The notes under the pieces: generated by a model | Told to the model about the DNA's origin: nothing | Database searches by the model: none | What the model saw: the letters and a program-made list of their open reading frames with translations, nothing else | NCBI GenBank assembly: GCA_030141605.1 | Contig: JAQGDQ010000084.1 | Span: forward strand, 226,001-290,000 | DNA length: 64,000 nucleotides | Direction of reading: 5' to 3' | Source of the DNA: Tubiluchus corallicola | Lineage: Eukaryota; Priapulida; Priapulimorpha; Priapulimorphida; Tubiluchidae | Position numbers and translations under genes: made by a program | Shown: piece after piece, positions 1-14,600 of the stretch | How positions within the stretch are numbered: position 1 is the stretch's first letter | Layout: each line of letters starts with the position of its first letter

Positions 1-444
1 AAAATATTTCTAATTACTAATAGCCAAAATTGTTACAGTTCAAGTTAAATTAATATAATTAATTAATTTAATAAATTAATTTAAGTTTAAATTGATCCAT
101 TCATTAAAAAACAAAATCCATTCTTCTTGTTCTACTTTGCACAAAAAGTTTAATAATTTTCTCTTTGATCAACACTGCGTGAGCGACAGTGCTTTCTCTA
201 CCTAGCTATCTCAGACGTGTGCGCATGGCTGCCTGTGTAAAACACCAAGATGCTGGACTGGCACAGTGCTGGAGTGCACAGTGCTGGAGCTGTCAAGCGC
301 ACAGTTCCATCGTGTGCTTTGGTTCCGTACAAGGATTTACAAGCACGTACAAGTAAAAACTCGTTATATTGAATATTAGTGTTAATATCGAATGAAAATA
401 GGGGTGCTGCAGTTCCAACAGTGCCTATACACGAGCCACCACTG
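1..444. mobile_element. hAT-like MITE, family A1, cut by window edge
   Basis: The right end is ACGAGCCACCACTG at 431-444. The body (ctgcagttcc, gagccaccactg, cagcactgtg stretches) matches the copies at 1482-2001, 41770-42287 and 47445-47943. The left part begins before base 1. Confidence 0.7.
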
Positions 445-997
445 TTCATACTTAAACGTCGTTGAACTGAGCAGTGAATGTGGCCAGGGTTTTATGTAAA
501 CATTTGCTGTTATTGCAAATATCGTTCTCATGTGTGCAGGTAACATGGGCGTAATTTCTGCTGACGTAAATTTCTCATAAATATCCATGCAGGGTAGTTG
601 ATATTTAGATCCTAATTTTCAACTAGTGAAATGTTGCACGTATGCTGGTTGCACATGTGTGGTAATGGTCAGTGATGATTTAATTTGAGATATTTGATAT
701 TAGACTTTCTTACGGTACGTATGTAACGTCATAAAAACATTAGCTAGTTTTGCAGTTTCAGCTTGCATACAAACTGAGGTACTCTTGAAATTTAATAGAT
801 AGATTTATTGATTTTCGTCAGTTACGATTTTAAAGAAACCTGACCACTGTCCTCGCCACATGTTCAGATTTTGTTTTTGACACTAAATTTTAAAATCAAC
901 GTATCTTTAATAAGCAAGTTTGTGTGTACATAAGTAACTTGTTTAGAGGTACCAATAATTCGTCTTTGTCCTGAATTGTATATATGAAGTTCACTTT
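445..997. other. No gene recognised
   Basis: AT-rich sequence between two MITEs. Short open frames on the minus strand lack coding character and overlap repeat family A1. Confidence 0.5.
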
Positions 998-1470
998 TCA
1001 AAGGAGAAGAAATAGCAATTTTAAACTATGTACCAAAATCTTGCCACGCTAAGTTACGTTCCTTAGCACTTGCACTTACGTGTTTGGAAGACTTACGTAA
1101 CTAGAAAACAAAATTCTTAGTAACTTAAAACGTTCGCTGCAATGTCACTGATTCACTTTCCCAGTGTGCATCACTGGTTCACAAAAAACACATTTGTAAT
1201 GTTAATGACAATAATTAAGCTTTTGCTTAGTTAATAAAGTGTGCACCACGAATGCTATGATTACTTTTTATGCGCAATGTTATCTAAACTTGTTTCAAAC
1301 AATCTAACATCAAAATGGCTACACCTAACGGTCATCGTCGGAGTTTAAATTCTCAAGTTTTATACAGCGTTGCTACCAATAGAAACTGTGTGCGATAAGA
1401 CGGCATGTACGTGATGCAAAATTTCAAGACGAATTTTTTTAGCTTTATGTGAGTAAAGTGTTTCTTTTGC
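998..1470. mobile_element. MITE, family B
   Basis: Shares a roughly 480-bp body with copies at 19911-20390, 29153-29644, 42893-43369 (reversed), 48428-48969 and 56623-57068. Shared marks are the plasma of aaactttcca near the left end, a central ctgactcac/gtgcacca block and an aagttttatacagc block near the right end. Better-preserved copies begin TTAAAGG. Confidence 0.65.
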
Positions 1471-1481
1471 TAAGTAGCAAA

Positions 1482-2001
1482 AGTGGCGGCTCGTGAATGC
1501 CTGTGGAACTGCAGCATCCCCTATTTTCACTCAATGTTATCGATAATACTCAATATAATAAGTCTTTATTCTTTAGTTCTTTCTTTATACTTGTACGGAA
1601 CCAGAGCATGTGAGGGTAGTGCTTTTTGCTTCGTAGCCCAGCACAGTGAGCTCTAGCAATGCAGTGATTGGCTATTGTGCGCATGCGGCCATGTGCACAT
1701 GTGTGAGTCCAGATAGACAAAGTACCGTCGCTCACACAGTTTGTTGTCAGTTGTCACATGCTTACTGTGGATGGTATCGAGCTTGAGCTGCGACAATTTA
1801 GACGACCCGTAAGCAAATAATATTTTTTTGTTTAGGATTTTATCAAGTTAATGAATAAACTTTCATAGGTTTATCTGTCTAAAGTTACACAAGTCACAAG
1901 ATAAAAATTAGATGTTTGTTTGATTTTACACAGTATTAAAACAATGGATAAAAATTTTCTGAAGCAGCACCCCCATTAAATTTAGCTACGGGCCACCACT
2001 G
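1482..2001. mobile_element. hAT-like MITE, family A1
   Basis: Ends AGTGGCGGCTCGTG and GGGCCACCACTG form the inverted repeat. About 520 bp, with the same interior as the other A1 copies. It ends 92 bp before the ZnT start codon, so it lies in the 5' UTR or promoter. Confidence 0.7.
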
Positions 2002-2093
2002 TGTTTAACTATTATATTCTATGCCTATACTGTTGTGGAGTTACATACTAAAATATTTTTATTTTTAATGTAGTGTGTTGGTAGTTTGTGAAT

Positions 2094-2625
2094 ATGAATG
2101 GTGATTCTCTAGAGTCAGACGAAGAGGAACTGCTAGATGTGACCGGTGAGGAATATGGCAGATCTTCAAACAAACCCTCTGTGACTAAACGCATTAACCC
2201 TTTCAATCGCTCGCAAAACAATCGTCAGACCTTTGACCACTTTTCTGTACACAACACCACAACTGCCACTTCTAAACCTGTGCTTCAGTTTCGCAATGAC
2301 GACGAAGACGACGACGAATTGATATTGAATTCGGAGAGAACTCGTAGCCAAAGCAGCGACGATTGCTTTGAGAATCCGTGGACGATGGCGCACAATCATG
2401 TAGTTAGCGACGACGATCGTATGCTTGTTGCAATAGATCATGATGAAGAGTGTCGTGGTCCGGGTGTTAACTGCACGTGTGGCGAAAGTCGCCCGCATAT
2501 AAGTGTCGCTAACGATCACTGTCACGTTGCCCGTCCTTACTACAAATTTCAGTCCAGTCAAGCGAGGAATAGATTAGTTATTGCCAGTGTAGTGTGCTTT
2601 GTTTTTATCATCGGCGAGGTGATCG
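2094..2625 (+). CDS. ZnT exon 1
   Basis: Encodes residues 1-177 plus the first base of G178: the cytosolic N-tail and the start of TM1. The tail has acidic runs (DEEELLD, DDEDDDE), a small Cys cluster (CRGPGVNCTC, 120-129) and the conserved HCH at 142-144, which in ZnT8 binds zinc near the partner subunit. The exon ends at a GTAAGT donor. A 5' untranslated exon may precede it, since a possible acceptor (aatgtag) lies near 2072. Confidence 0.93.
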
Positions 2626-5600
2626 GTAAGTAGACTGTTTGCCGATAATTGCACTTTCTGTTGAATTTCGTTTTCGTCGAAAATTATCGAGTTTCGTAGT
2701 CGAAACTTTGCGTAATTTTCAGCAGCATTTTCCCCGGGATTTAGTAGTATTTATCCAGCTTACCTCATTTCTCGTAGACGTTTAAAATCGCTGATAAATG
2801 TTGGCTAAAGTAGTTCAAATAAAGCGTAAATATCGTTTATTTATCTTCTTCTACCATTTAGAAGAAGATACCTTTATGACAATATGGCATATCTTCAGTG
2901 CTGACGACTGTGAAGCTTTAAGGTTTCCGAGCACGATAAACCGAAATATCAAAGTGTAATTTGAGTAAAACTACGTTTAATTGTACAATTTATGAAATAT
3001 AGGCAATAAAATGAAATTTGTCAATTTTTGTAACTTCTTGTCCTTTAACCGTAAACATTGTTCTACTTTTTTGGTAAAGATTTTTTGCCCAGCTGCTTCA
3101 TCAAATTTGTATCAGAGCAAACAATGGCAAACAAGCAAAAACAAAAGATTTTATTTCTTTCAGTATTTTTTCACTTTTCATAGTAGTTGGTTTTGCAAAA
3201 ATATTTTCGTTTCAATTTCGTTTCAGTATGTTCGGTTTCTTATGTTTATGTTTCATAAATTTCGGTTTCGATTTGTAATTTCAGTTTCAGTAACTTCCTT
3301 GGTTAGTGCAGGTGTTATTTTCTTAAAGGGGAAGAAACGGGCTGTAATACCTTTTAGTGTAATGTACCATGTGAGGTTATTATTGGCTACTACTGTATTA
3401 TTGAGAGTAGTACAACTAACTGTGCTGTGATTGGTACTGGTGGCAGAGGAACCCCAGGTGGTTTGCAAACTTGCATGTGAAGTTGCATTTGATGTGTGTG
3501 CTAGTGCAAAGGACTTGAAGTGCACGTGAAACATGCCTAATCCGGGCCAGATGTTCGACTCGAGCCCCCTAATCCATTCATCAAGCATTTGTGCCAATGC
3601 CCATTACTGCAAATCCAACGACCTTCGTGCAGTTTTACCTGTCTATTGAAAAAATAAAGGAATACAGTAGTACCTCTGTTTTCGACCATACTTCGTTCCT
3701 AAAAAATGTTTGAAAACCGATTTGGAGTACCAAATCATTTATTCCCATAAGAAATAATGTAAAAGCAAGTAATCCGCTGTGAAGCACCAAAAGAACTGTA
3801 AAGTATTACTAAAATGAGAGATAATAATGCAAAAATGTTTATTCAATCAGTAGATATGATATAATTGATAAGAAAAACATAATAGAATTACTTAGCAAGA
3901 AAAGCATAATTATTCCTGCATGAAAAAACCTTACGTGTTGGTGCTTTTTCACAGATAAATGCTTCATTTACACTGTGTCCCAACTGCTTCTCATTAATAA
4001 ACACAAGCAATAACTTCTCAACTTCTTCAATTATCTCAAAATAAGCGTAGAAGGCACTTGGCGATGTTAGGCGATTCAAATGTTGTGTGTGACTACTCTC
4101 GGGGGGGGGGGTTGAGTCGGTTACGCTCGGCTCTCCTCGCCTTGCCACGCATGCGTTCACCAAAATTCTGGTCGAGAGCTGAGACACTTTCAGCTCAAAT
4201 TTTCTGGTCGACAACCGATTTGTACGAATACGGAGACGGTTGACAATGGAGGTATGATTGTACTGACATTAATCTAACTTTTTCGCTCTTTGCCTTACAA
4301 TAGCACGTACGCTGCCATATTGCACTGGTGAGTTTACTTAGTTACTTCCCAAGTGTCTTTGGCGCACTGCGCTTTCCATTCAGACTTGCACAGAAAAATC
4401 ATAGGGTTCTATGCTCGTTGCCAAGCCAAGAAAAGCAAACTCAAGGCAGATGGTGTAAAGTTTGGAAACAGATGATTTGTCAAGTTAGAGTAAATTTTTT
4501 TGTGTTTTGCATTAAGAACTTCTCAAACATGGCATTATCAAAGCCTACAGGAAAAGCAGTTTACCTGCAAGGCAAACCTACACTGACTCAGCAAATGTCA
4601 GGTCTCAGTCTGAAAAAATTGTTAATACTGATAGTAATTAATTCTTATAATAAATCACTTTAAATTAAACAAATCTTTGCTGTTTCAACTGTTATAATTC
4701 ATTGTACTCCACCTAGGCACAATTTAAACCTCGATTCTCCGAATGTTCTTAAAATGTCGCAGCGAGAATCTGCTTAGATTCTGGCAAAATATAATGAAGT
4801 TCTGGCCCTGCTAATGCATAAGAGTTGGCAAGCGTGATAATGGCTTCATATATGTTACATGTGCACACGGCAATTAAGTTAGATTAGAGCATAGAAAATA
4901 GACACATTAAAAACATTCTAAGTCAGACCGCCCTTGCTACACATGGTTTTTACGTGAATGTGTGTGTATGTGTTTGTGTGGTTAGAAACGACAGGTTGAT
5001 TATACATTAGCTACCTTTAATTTGTGAACTTTACCTGTAATCATCCTCACACCTGTGTTGAACATTTTTCAGGTGGATCTTTGGCAAACAGTCTCGCAAT
5101 TATGACGGATGCAGCTCACATGCTGAGTGATTTTGCCAGTTTTCTTATTAGCCTATTCGCTATTTGGTTTGCTAAACGACCTCCCACGAAGAAAATGTCG
5201 TTTGGTTACCATCGAGCAGGTAAGCATAGAGGCTGAAGCTGAGTCAGTTGACATTGTCTGACTCGCACAGTAAATCAGCTAGCTCGGCCGAGGTTGACTG
5301 ACTTTTCAGCTGAGTTGGCTTAAAGAAAAAATCAGTTAAGTCAGCTAAAGCTACGAATTTTTGTTAATTAAGTAAATGATAAATTGTTAGTTAACTGCTA
5401 AATTATGGAGACAAATTTTTTTTAAATAATTCACATTGCTTCACACAGAGAAAAGCTGATGTAGAAGTTTAAATAATGCATTTGAGATCATTTTTTTATT
5501 ATTATAAAAAAAGTAATAGATTTATTGCAAATATAATTTACATCCATCTTTTGTGGAGGTTTATCTTGCTTACAATGAATTAATTCCAACCACCAAAATG

Positions 5601-8600
5601 ATCCCGTGTGATTTACGTTGCCTATTTGTGTCTTTCATTTTGAATTGAAAAACTTTCTCTTTCAAAAATTTCTAAAGTTTAGTATCTCTGCCAGCACACG
5701 CACAATCTGACCGCGAATTCGCGATCCGTTTGCCATATTTCAAACAGTGAATTGCAGTGTCACGTGTTTATCGCAAAAGCGGAAATCTTTGCAGCTGGCA
5801 AACATGTCGGCTAGCTCGACTCCCATCACCGAGTGGCTGGTGCGACTAAAGTTGGGTTTCTTATCAGCTAGGTCGGCTATAGAAATAAACCGGCTGGAGT
5901 TCAGCTGAAATGCCATGTCTCTGGGCTCAAGGCACGCTTCTTGTTCAACTTCCAAATTCTTGCTTTGTTTGCTTCTTTCACTTTGTCAAATTGCCAGTAA
6001 AACTTTTATTGCCAATGAAACTATTACGAGAATACCAAGTATTGATGTTTGTACTAGGTTTGTATGAGTTGTCCTTTATTGGAAAAGCCAAGCCTTCTGG
6101 GAAGTTAAGTTTATTTCAATGTTCACGGAAAAATAGAATGATTTAGTAATAAAACTGCAATATGCACCTCATGTAATCAGTAAAGTCACTTTAAAGTCGC
6201 GATCACTTCGTACTCTCACATTTCCAATGCCCATTCTTCTTCCAATGACGTCACTCGTTTTGAAGAAAAGCAGCGCACTGTCAATCTTCGTCAAAAATAT
6301 TACAAGTTTTACAAAAAAATTAGATAGCTGAGTTTGTAACATTTTTGCGTGAATATTAAGTAAGGTGCAGAAGTTTGAATTAGTTTAAGCAGCGGGCGCT
6401 TACTGAAAGTCTCGAAAATGCGCATGAAAGTTCCTGTACAGTGGTGATATAACATAGCTTTATGTTCATTGGACAGTTTTTTAGCATATTTCTTTGTTAT
6501 AGTTTTCTAACTTTAAGTGATAACAGTAAAATAAACCCTACATACTGAGTGACTCGTTCTTTCCTTTAGCACACCACAAACAGTTTAAGTGATAACAGTA
6601 AAATAAACCCAACATACTGAGTGACTCGTTCTTTCCTTTAGCACACCACAAACAGTTTAAGTGATAACAGTAAAATAAACCCAACATGCTGAGTGACTTG
6701 TTCTTTCCTTTAGCACACCACAAACAGTTTAAGTGATAACAGTAAAATAAACCCAACATACTGAGTGACTTGTTTTTTCCGTTAAAAATGTTTTCCTTCA
6801 GTAATTCTGACATCTGGCATCAGTTACAATTTTGGCAGTGGCACAAGATTCTGGTTTAACTGTTCTAATCAATTGTGCGTGATTGTAAAGCCGTACATTT
6901 ATAACAATTTTAAATGCCTTTCAAATTTTCTTGTATGAAAAGTTAAAAATTACCTAGGCTTATCTACTATTACGTTTAAAAACTGTTGCGAAATATGTAT
7001 ATATATGAGTTTAGATTAATCTACGTAAATTCTGTCACACTGCATAGATTGATGGTCCTATATTGTAACTAGCGCCAAAAAAGCCACACTAAAAATAAAA
7101 AATCTAAACCAGCAAGATGCTGTATAAGTTACTTTGCCTTTGTGGTGGGAGTGTCGCAGATGTGAGAATTTAATTTACAGTTTATTATTAATTTTGATTT
7201 GTAGTTTTAAACTTTTGTTTTTCACTGCCACTGAGTCAGTGCTGACATCTGTTTGTCCACTTGGAATTTTCCAGTATATGTATGTACTTGCTACTGCGAC
7301 ATGTTTGTATAGAACTGGGTCACTTGGCTTCTCTGTGAATAACTACTACTCGTGATTTGGTAGCAAGATGAGTGGACAAGCAATAGGCTAAAACAGTGGT
7401 TATAACGTTTGTGACTCAGGTGCCATGATATATTGGAAACTTCCAAATGAACAGATCTCAGCACTGACTTAGTGGTAGTGAAAAACAAAAGTTTAAAGCT
7501 ACAAATCAAAATTATTAATAAAGTGTAAATAAATGCTCGCATCTGTGACGACTAGTATGAATTAGTATGGATTTATTCATTTCAGAACCAGTATTAACTT
7601 ACAATTTGCACTTTGCAGAAGTACTTGGAGCCGTAGTGAGCATCATGATCATATGGGTTCTAACTGGTGTTTTAGTGTACATGGCCATACAGCGTGTGAT
7701 ATATCAGGACTACGAAATTGACACGGTAGTCATGCTCATCACTTCGGCTTGTGGTGTTGCAGTCAATCTTGTGTGAGTGTTACATCGTATAAATTCTATA
7801 ACTAGATTTGGAAATCAACAGCAAATCATTTTTACTGTTCCAATGATTGATGATGATCGTTAAAAGGTCAAAGGTTAAATGTACCAGACAACGCATTTGT
7901 GTACACTTGACAATAGCTCGCAGACCATGCTGTTGTAATAGTAACAGTTTTAACAACTAGCTAGAACCTTACCTAGTTCATTTTTTCTTGTTCCCAACCA
8001 AGATCCTGCTAGTAAATCACTCTAACTGATGTATAACTAATCATGCTCAGACTAATGTATAACTAAGTAAAGTCTACGTAAAACAATTGAGGTTGCTGAA
8101 ATGATGTACTAGACGGCTTTTCTTTACACACATGTCATGTGACGTTGTGGTTGTGGTGACTAATGTATAACTAAGTAAATTTCACGTAAAACAATTGAGG
8201 TTACTGAAATGATGTACTAGACGGCTTTGCTTTGCACACATGTCACGTGACGGTTGTGGTGACTAATGTATAACTAAGTAAAGTCTACGTAAAACAATTG
8301 AGGTTACTGAAATGTTGTACTAGACGGCTTTGCTTTACACGCATGTCACGTGACTGCTGTGGTGACTAATGCATAATTAAGTAACATTCACATAAAACGA
8401 CTGAACTTACTGAACTGATGCAGCAGACGGAAACAGGACGAACCCGCTATTTTAGGAACGTATAATATTAACACCTAAAAATGAGTATACAGTCATAACA
8501 AAAGCTCAGCGCCCTCTACTTAGTCATTTCTTAGTGATTTTTCTTTTTTCATGTGACGTTAACCTGTTGTTGTTTTTTTGCACACTTTGGCTCATGCTGT

Positions 8601-11600
8601 ATGCCGGAAAACACAGAAAGGCAGGGCCTACTCAAACAGGTGTGCATGCGACGTGACCAGAGCCTAGGTCATCATCAAGGATATCCAGTAGGTGCCGCTT
8701 AATAGACTCACTTTGGGACCGAAGTGTTGTGACCCAATTAACCGAGTGAACCTATTAACCGATGGTGTAGTATTACAGGTATAGAAGTATGAGTCATCGG
8801 CTTACTATGCACTGCATGGGCTTTTAATGAATTTTAGAAATGAAGTAATGCCTAAATTCCTTCGTGCAGTTAAAAATTTAAAAAAAAATTGAAATATTAA
8901 TTTTATAATAAGTGAATTAGGAATAATTTAAAAAGTATAAGTTTCTAAATCACACAGATCTGTTTATATGGGAAAATGACTGTACCTGCATCTTTGACTG
9001 TTAACTCATTAAGCCCGATAGCGTGATTTGCAATGAGAGCATCAAAAGGAAACCGCTAGGCAAGTTTAGCTTTCAGAAATTCATTAGGTAACGAGGTTAA
9101 TTGCAGTGGGCGAGCGGGTAATAGATTCAAAGCAAAACCGCTAGGCTAGCGTATTAGCGCATGATAAACGTACCTGTTTACAAACAAAACGGTACTTAAC
9201 ATGATTGTTTCTACATATATAATGCACAAAAGGGAAGTAAAGATGACATAAAAGTAGGAAAGGCTGTTTGGCCATATACAAAATGCCTTATTTTAAGTAG
9301 GAAAAATATTGAGTCAGTTAAGCGAAGTTATTTGAGTCAATTACCTACAGTTTTTACATGTATACATTTGAATACAAGTGGTCCGTACCAAGTGTTTGAG
9401 TCAGTTAAGCGATTGAGTCTATTAACCGTGAGTCTATCAAGCGGCGCCTACTATATTTCTAGCATGAGCCACCGAACCAACAGTGGTTTAGATCCTGCTC
9501 CACAAGTTGAGTCACGCATGATTCTGCCGGGGGCAAACATTTACCAGCCATCGTCCTCTTCCATAGGCTTTTGCCTATTGAGGAAACCGTGGCATCTGCG
9601 TGAAACATGAAGACTACCGTTCGGTTAGAAAACAAGCCACAGCAACGAGAAATGAGAACAGGCCTTTTCACAGTTTCGCTGTGTGCACGTGCAGTTGCTG
9701 TAGGTCAAAGATTAAGTGTAACATACCAAAGCATTTTAATTACAACCTTCACGTGACACGTGGGTAAAGCAAAGCCCTTTACAACATCAGTTCAGTAACT
9801 TCAATTGTTTTACGTGGACTTTACTTAATTATGCATTAGTCCACGCATGAGTGATTTACTAGCAGTATCTTGCTTGGGAACAAGAAAAATGAACTAGGTA
9901 AGATTCTATCTAGCTGCTAAAACTGTTACTATTGCAATAGCATGGGCTTCACTGCGTTGTCTGGTAGACTTAACCTTTGACCTTTTAACGATTATCACCA
10001 ATCACTTGAACTATAAAAAGGCTTATCATGGACTTTTTATTAGTTATATTTATGCTCGTTATCAAGAATTACCCCCATGTATAAACTATATGTGACTGTG
10101 CATATTCGTATAACTTGCAATTACTCATCCCCCTGACTAATTTAGAACTAACACAATGTTGCATACTTTCTGTATACGAAGGTTTACGACATCTTGTTAC
10201 TAAATGTTTCAGCATGGGCGGTATCCTTCACGGAGCATTTTTCTGTTGTGCCAGCGGAAGTGCTTTCACACATTCCAGTCTTGGACACAATCACGGCGAG
10301 TCCAAAAACATTAACATACGAGCAGCAATGATACACGTGATTGGCGATCTGGTCCAAAGCGTTGGCGTCCTCGTGGCTGCTTATATTATACATTATAAGG
10401 TACGAGAACTTCCGATTTATCCTTTAAGTAAATGGACTTGTGGCGTTTTGCAATATGTTACAGGCTAAGTGTAGCTTGTTTGGAGAATTTCAAATACTAT
10501 ATCGTGTTTACACTATGTGCTAAGATTTGTGTTGCTTTTTGCTAAGATTTTGGTTAAAGTTTAGAAATATTGCTTTATTGTTGTGAAGATCCACTAGAAT
10601 TAAATAGAATATTGTAGAATGTTCTATAGTATAGTAGAACAATCTTCTTACCTTGTAGAAGTTTCTAGAACTTTCTATTTCTAGGTTGTTCCCTGTTACT
10701 GATATATAAGGCGGAGCTGGCCGTTGAAGATTATTCTCTTATTCTCTTGTATCCTCATATTCTCAGATACGCTTTCACGTTTCCAGATTATCACATTTAC
10801 CGTAAACATTTCGCGTTCCTTCATACTTTTGTGTTGTAGAATTCTCGTATAATAAACTAGTTTAATTTGACGACGTGTTTTCTGGTTTTCTCTACGAGCC
10901 TTCCGAGAGGAGCAAAACACAACATTTATACAGTAAGTCCTTGCTTAACGATGCCAATGCATTCCAGAAAAATGCAATGTTAAGCGAAACATAGTTAAAC
11001 GAAGCTAAATCTTCCATAAAAAGTAATGTAAAACAATTGAGATACGTTCCAGAAAAAAAATCACTGCTGCTTAAATCGTATACATCAGAGTTTTATTCAT
11101 ATACCTGCTGAATAATTGCTTTCTGTTTGCTTGAAACCACCTGTCTTTCTATAATATCCAGTTAAACGTGCTAGTAGTTCTGTTTCCTTAGCACTTAAGC
11201 CTATGTATAGACAGTTAACAGTTAAACAAGTCTGTATTAAGTGACCTTGAGACAATTTTGTGTTGTACTAACTTGGTTACTATAGCAACAGCTAGGTTGC
11301 AAACAAAATTTCTTGGCATAAAGTTTAAACTCTGGTGTCTGGAGGCTTATAAATCTGCAAACAGATCTCTCTTGATACAAAGGTCAAAAGCCGCTATAAT
11401 TTAGTACGCAGTCAGTAGGGAAGCAAAAGCATTATAATAACTGCACTGTTTAGATTACTAATGCATTTTTAGAATGGATAAATGCGATATGTACCGTTTT
11501 AATGCTTCAAATTAGGTAAAAAACGTTGTTGATGAAATGAAAGCAAAAAATCATCGTTAAAAAGAAACACGCGTCGTTAAGTGAGAAAAAGATGTCAAAT

Positions 11601-14600
11601 GTTCAGCGCCGTTAAAACGTAACATCGCTAAATGGGGAGTCTTTAAGCGAGGTCTTACTGTGCATTAATAGCTGGATATTTATGTGCTTTTTTTTATTTC
11701 AGCCTGAATGGAAATTAGCCGATCCTATATGTACATTCATGTTTTCTCTGCTAGTTTTGCTCACCACTGTGAACGTAATGAAAGATGCCGTCAACGTCTT
11801 GATGGAAGGTGCGTTTGCGTTTTGTGAACAGTCTGTAACGCAAAAGTTAGTCTGTATAAGCATTCGTCAAAAGAAAGCCCAAGCCTTCTGGAATGTTTGT
11901 ATATTTAAACTATGTATTGGAATATGAAAACATTATACAATTATTATTTTACTAGCAATGGCCCCGCAAAAAAATTTGCGTATAAATACAATTATAATCA
12001 AAAATGCGCGAACATTCTCCCTAGTGTCTAACGCAAAGCGAGCAGCAGCCACTTTTACTGAATTAAAGTTATAGACAGAGTATAATGGATGACGTCAGAA
12101 CAATGGCTTTGCGTCAGCAGTTTTCCAAGCAAAAATTGCCGAAAATAGAACATCTAATTAACTCGTCGTCACTCCTCTTGGTGGACCTGTCCTAACATAT
12201 AGCCCACATCATCGTGTAGCCCTGTTCTTCCTCTTTCTAAAGAGCTATATATCTCCTTTCGAGAGTCCTACCAGGTGCTGCCAGAACGTTTTAACCAGAT
12301 GCTGTTTGGTGAAAATATCGAAAAAATTGCGAGTTGGGTCCGGGAAAACGCCCGTTATGGGACGCCATGGCCCTCTCACGAATTCTAAATATGCCTACTA
12401 CACCCACCGCTGAACGGGCTATCTATCCATAGCCAGCATCACCCATGGCCCGTTCCCGTTCTTCAGATCTCAAAAAGCCTTTTGGAATGTTTGTATATGT
12501 AAACTGGTTGTATGTTTGTAAATTTTACCACTGATGATGACAGCAGTAGTCAGTCGAAATGTTTAACTACGTAAAGTAAAAGTTTAAATAAAGTTGTGGT
12601 TTTTTAATTATAAATGTTTTAAGTGTCTATAATAAAAATTGAAGTGGAAGCAGTTTTCTTAAAAAGCCTTTTTGTTACAATACACTGTTCCTTCACTTAT
12701 CGTGATGTTCCGTTCCAGGTCCACCCATGATAAGTGAATTTCCGCGAAGTAGGGACGCTACACTTATTTTAGTAGTTATACACTATTTTAAATCTTTATA
12801 AACCCTCCCACAGTCTTGATATAACGAACCATAGATTCGTTGATCCCGTAATGGCGACCAACTGCAGCATACGATCTCCCGATCTTTGGTGTGTATTCAT
12901 CCGCCGAATAAACACACTATTTGGTAATTTTTTATGATTTATAATATTCTTTTAGTGTTAGAATTAATATTTTAATATATTTTGTGATTTTGTATGCAAA
13001 ATTCATCAAATCTGTACATTACTGTACAATACGTACTACGCATGTGCAAAAATACTTAAGACGGAGCACCGCAGAAACCCGCAAAACAGCGAAATACCGC
13101 AATAAATATTTTACATTAATATTTTTGAAAACCCACGAAACAGCGAGTCCGTGATAAACGAACCGCGAAGTAGCGAGGGAACACTGTATCTATGTTCAAT
13201 ATTATGTTCAAGTATTTGGTATGTAAAAGCTCCTGATTTGAATTGAAGTTGTATACTATACAGTGATTTCATTTCAGTTCAATTTTTTAACTCTGTATAA
13301 CACAAGTATTTTTTATTCGTATGTAAAGTCAACTGTCTGAGACAAAAGAAGCTTCTAGTGCAATGGCTTTTGAGAGTGTTTATCGAAATCGATTTTATTT
13401 TTTATCTTTGAAACTAATTTGGCACGTAGAATGTACATTGAATCTACAGTAGGGGTGAGCATTCTCTACCCGAAAGCGAATTCGAATCGAACCGAATTTT
13501 TGACTTTCGAATTCGAATCGAATCGAACTTCAGTGTTTCGAATTCGAACCGAATTCGAATTGAGATTGAACGATTTTCGAACTAGTTTTCGAACCACCAG
13601 TAAAAATTAGTCTTACAAAGATCATGCATATCACTAGATTTTGTTCTGCAATAAAACGACTAGTAATTTGCTTAAAGTTGTGCGCAGAAATAACAACTAA
13701 ATTATGTTAATTGCATGATGTTTCAATCGTTTTAATGATCAGGAACATATGTGATTGAAGTGCTGAATTATTCGAATCTATAGTTTTGGATTCGAATCGA
13801 ATTCGAGCGTTCGACGCTCACCCCTATTCTACAGAGTTTTAACTTCGAGTGAATGGAAAAGTAGTTAATTTTTTTTTGTCAAAGTACAGTAAGTCCTCGC
13901 TTAACGACGCTCGTTCCAGCAAAATGTCGTTAAACGAAAGCAAAACTTCCATAAAAAGTAATGTAAAAGAATTGAGATATGTTCCAGAGACAAAAATCAA
14001 TGCCTCTTAAATCTTGTAATTTACTCTGATTAATGTTATACTCTTATATTTTTACTGATTAATGTCTTCCTGTTTGCCCGAAACCACCTCTATATTTTTC
14101 TTACCAATACCTAACTATAGCGGTTTTTCTTTCATTAAGGTTAAATCCTAATCAGTGGTTAAACAATAAACACTGCAGAGTCAAAACCAAACCCTGGGGC
14201 ATCCTCTTGTCATTAAAACGAAACGACGCTAAATGGGAGTCATGAAGCGAGGACTCACTGTAGCTTTAATTGTTGTGCAATTTATGCTGAATGTATGTCT
14301 GTGTTTAGGAGTGCCAAGAGAGCTAGACTACGACGATATTAAAAAGGAGCTGCTTGGGCTTCCTAATGTTGAAAATGTACATAATCTGAACTTGTGGATT
14401 CTTACCATGAACAGGAATGCTTGCTCTGTACATATTGCTGTCGGTAAGCAAAACGGTTAATTTGTAATGACTAATGGCTAATTATTGCTTGGTCATTACC
14501 GTGTGCGCGTGTCTTTTCAAATGCTGGACAGCATCCTGCTTGTAGCTGTGTGGTGTAGTAGTTGGTATGGCTGCCCAAAACACACAGGACCTGAGTTCAA

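Noticed and set aside
2088-2093. Start of ZnT six bases earlier
   Set aside because: Position 2088 is GTG; the first in-frame ATG after the TAG at 2082 is 2094.
2166-2561. 131-codon minus-strand frame
   Set aside because: Shadow of ZnT exon 1, which has the conserved HCH motif and correct splice phase.
6538-6813. 91-codon frame with a GLFYCYHLNCLWCAKGK repeat
   Set aside because: Antisense translation of the 72-bp minisatellite.
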